A program made the translations under genes and the position numbers. Below are positions 8,201-15,139 of a DNA stretch of 33,939 bases, piece by piece. Location of the stretch: assembly GCA_937974175.1 (NCBI GenBank), contig CALJIG010000023.1, positions 1 to 33,939 of the forward strand, given 5' to 3'. The notes under the pieces were generated by a model, which saw nothing but the letters and a program-made list of their open reading frames with translations, was not told where the DNA came from and ran no database searches. Positions within the stretch are counted from its first letter, which is position 1. The number at the start of each line of letters is the position of its first letter. This DNA is from an uncultured Ignavibacteria bacterium. GTDB taxonomy: Bacteria; Bacteroidota; Ignavibacteria; Tepidaquicellales; Tepidaquicellaceae.

Positions 8201-10168
8201 TTATTGTAATTTAGCTTCTAATTGTTTCTTGATATCAAGCCAGTATTTATTTTCCTTTGCACCGATTTCCATTTTAAGATTCTTATCTTTTAATGCAGCA
8301 TCGTATTCAGCATATTTTTCAGGATCGAAATACCAAATTCCCGGGATTGTAAGGTAATCACCGGTCTTTGTTAACATACCCGGATTGTATCCGAATTTAT
8401 TGTGGTAGGCAATTCTTTCTGCAGGATAGTACCATGTGAATGCATAACCGATATAATCGCATGCAATTTTATCGATTTGTCTCATCAGTTTAATTCTTTC
8501 TGTTCTGTTGTATTCTGTATCGTATTTTTTAATTAACTCGTCAATTCTTGGGTCAGCAACGCCCGGCCAGTTTGTTGTGTTATCGCCGGTAGCTGATGAT
8601 GAGCTTAATGATGTTTGTGGATTCGGATATCTTAATCCGCCCCATGCTGCTACAAGCATTGTGAAGTTTCTTTCGTTACCAAGCTTGAAGTTTGTTGTTC
8701 CGTCAACTTGTTTCAGATTTAATTTCACGCCTGCTTTTTTCAGATCTTCCTGGTAAACAGTTAAGAATTTTTCTAAAGAAGGATTACCGAAAGGCAATTC
8801 AATCTCTAAAACTCTTCCGTCTTTTACTAAATAACCGTCACCGTTCTTCTGTGTGTAACCGCATTCTCCTAATAATTTTACTGCTTCATCGAAGTTGTAA
8901 TCAATTTTTATGTTATCCGGATTTTCATACGGTGAGTTTGCATAGTATGAATAAAGAAGATTAGCAGAATTTCTGAAAAGTTTTTCAAGTATCTTTTTTC
9001 TATCAAGCAAGTGTGCAAATGCTTTTCTCATTTTGATATTATCGAACGGCGGCTTGCGCATATTGAATGCAAAGCCTCTTGTGCCCGATGGATTTTCATT
9101 GAATACTTCTGTCTTTTGAATAAGTCCGCGTGTTACGTCATCGATTTGTAAGCCTTCTTCCCAGTTATTTGTGCGTGTAACACCTGTGAATGAAAGAACA
9201 TCGATATCGCCTTTTTTGAATTTTTCAAATTCAAGCTTCTGGTCAGAGATAACATCAAATCTTATTACGTCAAAATTATAAAGACCTACGTTTGCAGGAT
9301 CTTTTTCTGCCCAGTAGTCACTTCTTCTTTTAATAGCAATCGACTGTCCTTTTTTAATATCGGCTTTATCGATTGTGTATGGTCCTGTTCCAGGTACAAC
9401 TTCAAACTGGAATTTTTCAAGATACTCAGCGCCTTTTATTCCGCCAATGTAGTGAGCAGGTAAGATTGCCATAGAAGCGCCGAAGTATAAGAAGAGTTTC
9501 CATTCAGGCTCTTTCTGCAATACAGTAGTTTTAACTATGTACTTGCTGAGAGCAACAGGCTCGGAATATCTTTTATAAAGTTCGTTTGTTTCAGGTGAAA
9601 GAATACCTTCATCAACTTTCAGCTTCCATGTTGCAACAACGTCTTCAGATGTAACAGGCTTTCCGTCTGCCCATCTTGCATCAGGATTTATTCTGAAAGT
9701 AAATTCTTTTTTATCTTCGGAGATTTTCCAGTGAGTTGCGAGCAATGGAATAAATTCTTCTGTTACTGCATCAAGGCTGACAAGAGGCTCATACATATAG
9801 TCTGCAGCCATTCTGCTGAAGTAAGAGTTTTCATCTTTACCTACGTTTCTTAGAGTAGCAGGGAAATCAGGCATAGACATTACAATCATTCCGCCTTTAA
9901 CAGCTTTAGGGTTTCCGAGTACGCTTATATTAGTATTGGTAGTCCACCCTTCTCCGGTGAAGCCTTTACCGCCCATTTCCGCAGATACGGATGGGTCTGC
10001 TCCGGGTGGAGTATCGAATTGTTTGATAGACATGGGCTTAGTGTCCATTGTCTTTTTGCTTTTAGGTTTATCATTTCCGCATGAAGATAAAATCATCGTA
10101 CTAATTATCAATAATACTACCGAGGATAAGATAAGAGAGAAGTTCGTTTTGTGACGCTTTTCTGCCAT
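8201..10168 (-). CDS. Peptide ABC transporter substrate-binding lipoprotein (SBP_bac_5 family)
   Basis: This 655-residue protein has a lipoprotein signal peptide with lipobox L27-S28-S29-C30, so it should be lipid-anchored. It carries the family-5 solute-binding fold. Recognisable segments are YEPLVSLDAVTEEFIPLLATHW in part, then FRINPDARWADGKPVTSEDVVATW (near residues 168-190), the VVPGTGPYTI segment, and FNMRKPPFDNIKMRKAFAHLLDR. It captures peptides outside the inner membrane for the permeases. Its length and local sequence resemble YejA/microcin C-type binding proteins more than dipeptide-binding DppA. It is the first gene of the operon, and 175 AT-rich nt separate it from the divergent pair at 10344; I could not pick a promoter with confidence. 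Confidence 0.92.
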   Translation of the reverse strand: MAEKRHKTNFSLILSSVVLLIISTMILSSCGNDKPKSKKTMDTKPMSIKQFDTPPGADPSVSAEMGGKGFTGEGWTTNTNISVLGNPKAVKGGMIVMSMPDFPATLRNVGKDENSYFSRMAADYMYEPLVSLDAVTEEFIPLLATHWKISEDKKEFTFRINPDARWADGKPVTSEDVVATWKLKVDEGILSPETNELYKRYSEPVALSKYIVKTTVLQKEPEWKLFLYFGASMAILPAHYIGGIKGAEYLEKFQFEVVPGTGPYTIDKADIKKGQSIAIKRRSDYWAEKDPANVGLYNFDVIRFDVISDQKLEFEKFKKGDIDVLSFTGVTRTNNWEEGLQIDDVTRGLIQKTEVFNENPSGTRGFAFNMRKPPFDNIKMRKAFAHLLDRKKILEKLFRNSANLLYSYYANSPYENPDNIKIDYNFDEAVKLLGECGYTQKNGDGYLVKDGRVLEIELPFGNPSLEKFLTVYQEDLKKAGVKLNLKQVDGTTNFKLGNERNFTMLVAAWGGLRYPNPQTSLSSSSATGDNTTNWPGVADPRIDELIKKYDTEYNRTERIKLMRQIDKIACDYIGYAFTWYYPAERIAYHNKFGYNPGMLTKTGDYLTIPGIWYFDPEKYAEYDAALKDKNLKMEIGAKENKYWLDIKKQLEAKLQ

Positions 10169-10343
10169 ATTAAATTATATTTTAATTTAAGGGTAAGAGT
10201 TAATTTTAATATATTAAACCTTTTTTAAAATATATAGGAAATATGAAGGGAGAAAGAAATTTTGTGGAAGAGGAGCGATGTGATTTAAAAATAATCCTTT
10301 AAAATAAAATTCTATAAATGTAACTTGAAAGAAATAATCTAAA

Positions 10344-10868
10344 ATGGACTTAAAAGATTACTTAGTTTTATCACTCTCATTTGGAGCTCTGATATTTAGT
10401 TACATCAATACCAAGATGCAGATTAAAGCTAATAGGGAACAAATGAAAGCCGATAATTTAATAAAACTCCGAAGCGAATGGATTCAAAGATTTTCCAAAT
10501 TAATAATCAATATTAAGGCTAAGTTTAGTACAATATTAGAATACGCTATGCATTTAGATTATAAGGATGAAAATATTGAATGGGAAAAAATTAATGCTAC
10601 AAAAAAAGAAATTTATTTTTTGCAAAATGAATTACTATTATTTGTAACGCTTGAAGGTGAATCATTGACTTTTACTAGCCATGATAAAGAAACACCGGTT
10701 ATATTAATAAATGAAATGTATCGATTATTTATAGATTTTTTTAATACAAGATTTAATAATTATAAGGAACAACAAGAAAGTATTAGTGAGCTTCAAAAAT
10801 CATTAGCATTATTCAATACACACGCAGTTCAGTTAATACAAGATCAAACTGAAAAATTAACAAAGTAA
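10344..10868 (+). CDS. Unrecognised membrane-anchored coiled-coil protein (first of a pair)
   Basis: I do not recognise this 174-residue protein. One predicted membrane segment lies near the N-terminus (about 7-21, LVLSLSFGALIFSYI). A polar helix with MQIKANREQMKAD follows, then long amphipathic helices to the end, with no catalytic motif. The topology suggests a short anchor with a helical soluble domain. The stop is 3 nt before the next start, so the two are probably translated together. The second protein has the same plan (membrane segment, NRQIK-type linker, helical domain). The pair diverges from the peptide transporter operon and adjoins the repeat-rich region, and its DNA looks more AT-rich than neighbouring genes, which hints at accessory or acquired DNA. 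Confidence 0.7.
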   Translation: MDLKDYLVLSLSFGALIFSYINTKMQIKANREQMKADNLIKLRSEWIQRFSKLIINIKAKFSTILEYAMHLDYKDENIEWEKINATKKEIYFLQNELLLFVTLEGESLTFTSHDKETPVILINEMYRLFIDFFNTRFNNYKEQQESISELQKSLALFNTHAVQLIQDQTEKLTK

Positions 10869-10871
10869 AGA

Positions 10872-11435
10872 TTGGATACAACACTTGTAGATTCAGCAAG
10901 ACAAATAATAAATATTATTGTGCCAACAAAATCAAATTTTGAAATTTATGCACCGTATGTTGCCGTATTTGTTTCTTTGCTAACAGTAGTAGTAAATATT
11001 TGGTTGAATAATAGGCAGATAAAAAATTCTCATAATTTATTAGAAAAAAATAATGAGGCTAGCTGGAAAAATACTGTAAGAAATAATAAATTGCTTACTC
11101 AAATAAAAACTTTAGAAGAATACAGAAATATTCGTTTGAAAATGGTAGATAAAATGCATGAAGTGTACAGTCTTAGCAATTTTAGAGAAAGACAAAATCG
11201 ATTAAAGGAATTATTAGAATTATATAAAGAAGCTTCAGAAATATTAGATAAATTAAAAGTTGATAGAATAGTGTGGACAGATATTTCAAATACTGTTTCA
11301 GATTTTATGGATTCATTTGTAGAACTTGAGGATAAAGATGATATGATGAAAAGTATTGAGATAGGAGTTCGTTTTGAAAGTATTACGTATCAGTTTATTG
11401 AAAGTGAGTCCAGAAAATTGTTTGAAGAAACTTAA
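10872..11435 (+). CDS. Unrecognised membrane-anchored coiled-coil protein (second of a pair)
   Basis: I do not recognise this 187-residue protein. The TTG start at 10872 is chosen because it lies 3 nt after the previous stop, has AAAG just upstream and keeps the whole membrane segment (about residues 27-45, YVAVFVSLLTVVVNIWL). The next in-frame Met is near residue 90 and would remove that segment. After it come NNRQIKNSHNLLEKNN and a charged helical region with heptad-like spacing to the C-terminus. The shared architecture with its upstream neighbour suggests the two act as a hetero-oligomer or are ancient paralogues. No enzymatic signature is visible. Confidence 0.65.
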   Translation: MDTTLVDSARQIINIIVPTKSNFEIYAPYVAVFVSLLTVVVNIWLNNRQIKNSHNLLEKNNEASWKNTVRNNKLLTQIKTLEEYRNIRLKMVDKMHEVYSLSNFRERQNRLKELLELYKEASEILDKLKVDRIVWTDISNTVSDFMDSFVELEDKDDMMKSIEIGVRFESITYQFIESESRKLFEET

Positions 11436-11491
11436 TTTTGATAAATTATTTCTTACTATTCTAATAATTATTTTTACGAATATTAACAATA

Positions 11492-11756
11492 ATTCCCCCT
11501 ATACTTACTAAATAGGGAACATTTCCTTTTTTATAACTCATACAAATATATTATTGTGCGTTTGATACCGCCCCCTCAGTCCCCCTATCCCGCTAAAGCG
11601 GGACTTGATAATTGATAGCTTCTAAAGGAGGGGGAAGTCTTGGTTGCCCTCGTTGGTGTTTTTACCAACGCCCGCCGGTAATTAACTCATTTCGTAAAGT
11701 CAGAAAAAAATATTTCTCCCTATATATACTAATAGGGAACACATCATTTTTTATAA
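11492..11756. repeat. Pair of imperfect direct repeats, each with a small hairpin
   Basis: Copy one (11492-11537) and copy two (11714-11756) share the pattern CCCTATA-n-TACTA-n-ATAGGGAAC, then a TTTTTTATAA tract. Each contains a CCCTAT/ATAGGG stem (11497-11517 and 11718-11737). They flank the palindromic repeat at 11564-11637 and the hairpin at 11651-11670 (CGTTGGT/ACCAACG). They may be duplicated ends of an old insertion or simply two copies of a small repeat. Confidence 0.6.
11564..11637 (+). repeat. Copy A of the GATACCGCCCC palindromic repeat, with an internal extra hairpin
   Basis: The repeat starts GATACCGCCCCCTCAGTC and ends AAAGGAGGGGGAAG, the same ends as the copy at 32141-32183. 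In that copy CCCCCTCC and GGAGGGGG are separated only by TTGTAAA. Here about 35 extra bases lie in the loop, including the hairpin TCCCGCTAAAGCGGGA (11588-11603). This looks like one palindrome nested inside another. Confidence 0.75.
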
Positions 11757-11792
11757 TCCCACTGCAATTTATATTTATTTGTTAAGTTAGGA

Positions 11793-11963
11793 GAACACCC
11801 CTCCCGACCTAAAGGTCGGACTCCCCTCAAGGGGAGAATTATGGCTCTCATAGGCAAGTGTTAAAATTATTATACTAACTGATGTTAGATACAGGATTCA
11901 CGCTCAGTTTTAGTAAATAAAACTCTCCCAATGAGGGAAGAAGGCAATGCCGGGAGGGGTGTT
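11793..11963. repeat. Composite inverted-repeat element, two facing modules
   Basis: The outer arms AACACCCCTCCCG (11794-11806) and its exact reverse complement (11951-11963) form a 13-bp perfect inverted repeat. Each arm begins a module: constant ACACCCCTCCC, then a variable hairpin, then CTCCC-x-CA-x-GGGAG. The left module (11793-11840) has hairpin GACCTAAAGGTC. The right module (11963 down to 11921) has GGCATTGCC. About 80 nt of unrelated sequence lie between them. There is no ORF inside, so if mobile it is non-autonomous. Confidence 0.8.
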
Positions 11964-12055
11964 AAAGAGACAAAAATAAAATCCGTCAAAAATTCATCAA
12001 AAAATTATTTCTAAAGAATTGCGGAATTGTTTTTACAATATCGATGGCAATAAAA

Positions 12056-12241
12056 GGTGACTATATACTACTTTGGACAAACTAATTCTCCCCTTGAGGG
12101 GAGTACTCCGCGAAGCGGAGGGAGGGGTGTTTGAACGAACACCCACCGTCTCGCGGAGTTTATCCCGCACCTGATGCGGGACTCGCCACCTCCCTCAAGG
12201 GAGGAATTTTTTACTCTCGTCCAAAATGGTATATAGTTACC
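12056..12241. repeat. MITE-like element with 24-bp imperfect terminal inverted repeats
   Basis: The left end 12056-12079 (GGTGACTATATACTAC...) and the right end 12241-12218 read on the minus strand (GGTAACTATATACCAT...) match at 20 of 24 positions. Inside are two back-to-back copies of the ACACCC module: 12132 down to 12084 with hairpin CTCCGCTTCGCGGAG, and 12138-12208 with hairpin TCCCGCACCTGATGCGGGA. The segment 12084-12104 is the exact reverse complement of 11820-11840. No coding capacity is visible. Confidence 0.75.
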
Positions 12242-12285
12242 AAATAAAACCCGACCATTTTCCGACCAAATGCAAAATGGAAATT

Positions 12286-12424
12286 CAGTAACCCCATCCT
12301 TTAGGATGGGGTCTTGCAGTTTACTGATTCAGCCCTTCAGGGCAAAATTAAGAGTTGTTCAGTTCAACCCTAAAGGGTTATTCGAAGTATTTATTGATCC
12401 CCATCCTAAAGGATGGGGTTACTG
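12286..12424. repeat. 139-bp element with 26-bp perfect terminal inverted repeats
   Basis: 12286-12311 (CAGTAACCCCATCCTTTAGG...) is the exact reverse complement of 12399-12424. Each arm is itself a hairpin, CCCCATCC-TTTA-GGATGGGG type. Two smaller palindromes lie inside, GCCCTTCAGGGC (12332-12343) and AACCCTAAAGGGTT (12366-12379). The perfect arms suggest recent origin or ongoing correction. There is no ORF. Confidence 0.85.
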
Positions 12425-12543
12425 TAACACAAAATAAAACCCGACCAAAATCCGACTATGGAAAGAAATAAAAAATGCCGGTATTGTTTTTACAATAACG
12501 GCGAAAGGAAAATCCGACCAAAATCCGACCAATTCAGAAAATT

Positions 12544-12599
12544 AATAATGAATAATTAATAGTGAATAATGAAATTTGGAACTTGGAATTCGAAACTCG
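12544..12599 (+). repeat. Degenerate 7-bp tandem repeats
   Basis: Consecutive heptamers read AATAATG, AATAATT, AATAGTG, AATAATG (12544-12571). After a 7-nt break, GAACTTG, GAATTCG and AAACTCG follow (12579-12599). The 7-bp phase is kept although bases vary, as in other heptamer arrays in this window. Confidence 0.6.
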
Positions 12600-12641
12600 T
12601 AATTGAAACAAGAATCCGACCAAAACCCGACTTTTTCAAAA

Positions 12642-12676
12642 AAATCTTAAATCATAAATCTTAATTCTTAAATCAA
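12642..12676. repeat. 7-bp tandem repeat overlapping a stop codon
   Basis: Five heptamers AAATCTT, AAATCAT, AAATCTT, AATTCTT and AAATCAA run from 12642 to 12676. The minus-strand gene ending at 12668 reads its final codons and TAA stop from the last units. Together with the region 11436-12541 this completes a 1.2-kb stretch with no convincing gene. Confidence 0.65.
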
Positions 12677-14080
12677 ATTTAGCTTCTCCAGCATCCATGA
12701 TTTATGCGGAATATAAGTTTCTTTTTCTATCATGAACTGCAAGTCCGTTTTTTTGGATTTATCCGGTGAAGTCTTCAGCTTCAAAAGTTTTGCATACAGC
12801 CTTATGAATGTGGAAAAAATAGTCCGGTCAGAAGTCTTTAATAAAGGAGATTTTACAGTATGCCTGTATGTATTTACAAGGGCAAAGGCATTTTCGAAAT
12901 ATGAGAGCTCATAGTAAATAGTAAGCAGCATGCCCTTTATAGTAAGCTCATAAAAAATATCGGCAGGCTTAGTCTTAATGATAATCTGCATAGCCTTAGT
13001 GAAGTCGCCGCGCAGATAGTAGTTCCTTGCAAGGGCATATTCATAAAAGCTCTCTCTGTTAACCGGCGAAAGCAGCGGTTTATATTTATGGATTAGCTCT
13101 TCAGCAAGCTCAAAGTCATTAAGCCGTGATGCCATGGAAACAAGATTTGTATATATAGTATAAGTGAGATACTTGCCGCCGAAGACTTTATTTTCTATCT
13201 GATGAAGGTGTACATTCAGGCACTCGCGAAGGTAGTCGAAGTTCTTGAACTCAATATACTTCTTAAATGTAAAATTGGTGAGGTAAACATATACGTTAAA
13301 CTTTTCACCTGAATCCATATCCACTCCTTCTTCCATAAAAATTTTCTTTGCTTCATCGTAGGCATTGAAGTCGGAATTGAGGAACATCTTCAGCAGGTTC
13401 ATGTACAGCATTATCGCAGGATATTTGGAGAAGTCATACATCTTAGCAAACTCCATTACGATTTTTATTGAGCTCAGGTCATACTCTACTTCAACAGCAG
13501 ATTGCTCGTTAAGAATCAGCACATAATTTCTGAGCAGCTTTGAATAATAGAAGTAAGTCAGGTTATCATTGGCAACCTGAATTGAGCCGATATACTGATA
13601 CTGGTCTTCTGATTTCCGCTGCTGAGTCTTAGTATTCTCCAGTGAGAATCTCTCATAGAAGTAGTTTTCATCGAGGAATGTCCTTTTAGATAAGATCCCT
13701 TCGCAGTTTTTCAGATAGCGCTCTTCAAATTTCGGAAGGCTTCTTTTGTATGAATCCTGCGCAAGAATAAGCGAGCTTTCAAAATCGTTCTGCCTGAAGT
13801 TTTTGAACGCAAGGTAAGATTCTGCCAGCTTCAGAATAGCAGAGAGATTTACTCTTACATTTGTATCATTGTATTTTTTGCCCGGATAGATTTTCTCATA
13901 GAGATTTTCCTTATTGAATTCATTCTTATCAAAATCGGGGTAATGTTTTTTGAGAAATTCGAAACAGAGTATTACAGGTTTATGCGTATTGAAGAACTCG
14001 GATTTAACGAAGCTTTCGAACTCAGAGAATTCTTCTTTAGTAAATGTCTTTATTAAATCAATGGTAGAAGAGTTAATCAT
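12668..14080 (-). CDS. Large alpha-helical protein of unknown function, TPR-like
   Basis: I do not recognise a named family for this 470-residue protein. It appears almost entirely helical, without signal peptide or membrane segment, and so is probably cytoplasmic. The N-terminal 95 residues (KEEFSEFESFVKSEFF, then YEKIYPGKKYND) look like a compact helical domain. The rest has repeated helix pairs with TPR-like spacing and Ala/Tyr/Leu positions, for example AEELIHKYKPLLS and YYLRGDFTKAMQII (about 330-390). TPR-type proteins usually serve as protein-binding scaffolds. It stands alone between the repeat region and divergent small ORFs. The last two codons and stop coincide with a heptamer array. 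Codon use looks normal, so it is a genuine gene; the function is open. Confidence 0.8.
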   Translation of the reverse strand: MINSSTIDLIKTFTKEEFSEFESFVKSEFFNTHKPVILCFEFLKKHYPDFDKNEFNKENLYEKIYPGKKYNDTNVRVNLSAILKLAESYLAFKNFRQNDFESSLILAQDSYKRSLPKFEERYLKNCEGILSKRTFLDENYFYERFSLENTKTQQRKSEDQYQYIGSIQVANDNLTYFYYSKLLRNYVLILNEQSAVEVEYDLSSIKIVMEFAKMYDFSKYPAIMLYMNLLKMFLNSDFNAYDEAKKIFMEEGVDMDSGEKFNVYVYLTNFTFKKYIEFKNFDYLRECLNVHLHQIENKVFGGKYLTYTIYTNLVSMASRLNDFELAEELIHKYKPLLSPVNRESFYEYALARNYYLRGDFTKAMQIIIKTKPADIFYELTIKGMLLTIYYELSYFENAFALVNTYRHTVKSPLLKTSDRTIFSTFIRLYAKLLKLKTSPDKSKKTDLQFMIEKETYIPHKSWMLEKLNLI

Positions 14081-14251
14081 AATATTGGGGATTGGTCTAA
14101 CAATTTTCAGAATAAAATATTGAAATACAACGCAAATTTAAAGTTTTATTGAAAACTTTTAAAAAGTGATATAACAAATGCCCTTATTTTTATTTGTTTA
14201 GAAAGCGTAATAGGGGTAATTTTGAATAATTAAATCAATGAGCAATAAATA

Positions 14252-14434
14252 ATGACACAATTAACTGTGGTAACGCAAAATGAAGTATCGATAATAGGTG
14301 AAAATCCCTTTTTCATAAACGATGCATCAGAAAAAGACACTGCCAAAAAAGAAGTAATATTAAAGGAATTTCAAAGTAAGCCTTTGAATACAAAGAACCG
14401 CTCGGTGAATATAATCTCTTCATCGCAGATTTAA
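14252..14434 (+). CDS. Small hypothetical protein, 60 residues
   Basis: This is an ATG-started ORF of 60 codons with no recognised domain, signal or membrane segment; it is polar and rich in Ser, Asn, Lys and Glu. It is supported only by its orderly context: a hairpin (14439-14460) follows the stop within 5 nt and a second small ORF starts 54 nt later on the same strand. The 171-nt gap from the divergent helical-protein gene leaves room for a promoter. It could be a chance ORF. Confidence 0.35.
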   Translation: MTQLTVVTQNEVSIIGENPFFINDASEKDTAKKEVILKEFQSKPLNTKNRSVNIISSSQI

Positions 14435-14438
14435 TATT

Positions 14439-14467
14439 CCTGCTGCCCCTCCGCAGCAGGATATTTT
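14439..14467 (+). terminator. Hairpin after the 60-codon ORF, possible terminator
   Basis: CCTGCTGC (14439-14446) pairs perfectly with GCAGCAGG (14453-14460) around a 6-nt loop. The following ATATTTT is a weak T tract, so termination may be partial. Its position directly after a stop codon supports that ORF being real. Confidence 0.5.
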
Positions 14468-14488
14468 AAAATTAAACAAAATACCTCA

Positions 14489-14794
14489 ATGGTAAATTTT
14501 AATTATTCCGTCTCCCTGGACGAACAAGGCAATGTAAAAAAGAAAGTCCGTCTGATAAAATATAACACAAAGATTTTAGCATTTAGCATAGTAAAACCTG
14601 AGACACAGTACTTTTTCAATAATACAGAAGAGTTTTTAGAAAGTGTAAAAGATTGTGAACCGGAGATATTCGAAGATCTTACTGGTGAAAATATATTCGA
14701 TAAACCCGGCTTGAAAAACAATTTTCAAAAGAGTGCCAATACATTAACATTACGGGTCATTCCGGAAAAACGGAGCCAGATCCGGATAGACTGA
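14489..14794 (+). CDS. Small hypothetical protein, 101 residues
   Basis: I do not recognise this 101-residue protein. The N-terminal half looks like a small beta-rich fold (NFNYSVSLDEQGNV, then VRLIKYNTKILAFSIV); the rest is polar with a short acidic helix (EEFLESVKDCEPEIFEDL). There is no membrane segment or signal. It follows the 60-codon ORF and a hairpin, and is itself followed by a GC-rich hairpin (TTCCGCCC/GGGCGGAA at 14809-14833) and a terminator-like structure at 14939-14991. The antisense ORF over the same bases has no better claim. Confidence 0.5.
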   Translation: MVNFNYSVSLDEQGNVKKKVRLIKYNTKILAFSIVKPETQYFFNNTEEFLESVKDCEPEIFEDLTGENIFDKPGLKNNFQKSANTLTLRVIPEKRSQIRID

Positions 14795-14938
14795 TGTAGT
14801 CGTGTGTTTTCCGCCCGCACCCCCGGGGCGGAAGCACGCGATAACAAAAAGATTATTTTAAAAGTGTTATTCCTTGTTCCCGCTTTAAAAATAAGGAATA
14901 ATTTCCTCTGCCAATCTTCTGTTATCTTCACATCTATA

Positions 14939-14991
14939 ACTGTCCGCGATATTGCATATTCGCCAAATTGCAGCGGACAGTTTCTTTTTTT
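14939..14991 (+). terminator. Rho-independent terminator-like hairpin
   Basis: CTGTCCGC (14940-14947) and GCGGACAG (14973-14980) form a perfect 8-bp stem, followed at once by TTTCTTTTTTT on the plus strand. The 25-nt loop is long but contains its own short TGCA pairing. It would end transcription of the small ORFs before the T9SS gene at 15140. The 345-nt gap 14795-15139 otherwise holds the GC-rich hairpin at 14809-14833 and an AT-rich leader. Confidence 0.65.
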
Positions 14992-15139
14992 AGCAGATAA
15001 ACTTACTTCTGCGAATTAATTATCACTATTGATTTTTATTCATATAATAATTAGGTTTTAGGTAATCTAATAGGTGCATTCACCGAATTTATCATATCGG
15101 ATTTCCAACTGTCCGGTAAAAAAATCTTAAATTTTATCT

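Larger units (their letters stand above)
12249..12632 (+). repeat. Four scattered CCGACC doublets
   Basis: A short doublet of the form CCGACCAAAATCCGACC occurs four times on the same strand, near 12251-12268, 12441-12458, 12514-12530 and 12614-12631, with small changes (CCATTTT or CAAAACC in the middle). The intervals are irregular (roughly 190, 73 and 100 nt), and the doublets alternate with other repeats. They surround the 12286-12424 inverted repeat. Function unknown. Confidence 0.6.

Noticed and set aside
12056..12241. Structured RNA or riboswitch from the nested stems
   Set aside because: There is no downstream gene in the sense direction close by, and the same modules occur in both orientations, as expected of a dispersed element.
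12249..12632. CRISPR array from the repeated CCGACC doublets
   Set aside because: Repeats are only about 17 nt and imperfect, spacings run from about 73 to 190 nt, and no cas gene is in the window.
14503..14931. Minus-strand ORFs of 72 and 68 codons over the 101-codon ORF and its 3' region
   Set aside because: They run across hairpins and intergenic sequence, lack an upstream context, and are less regular than the plus-strand ORF.
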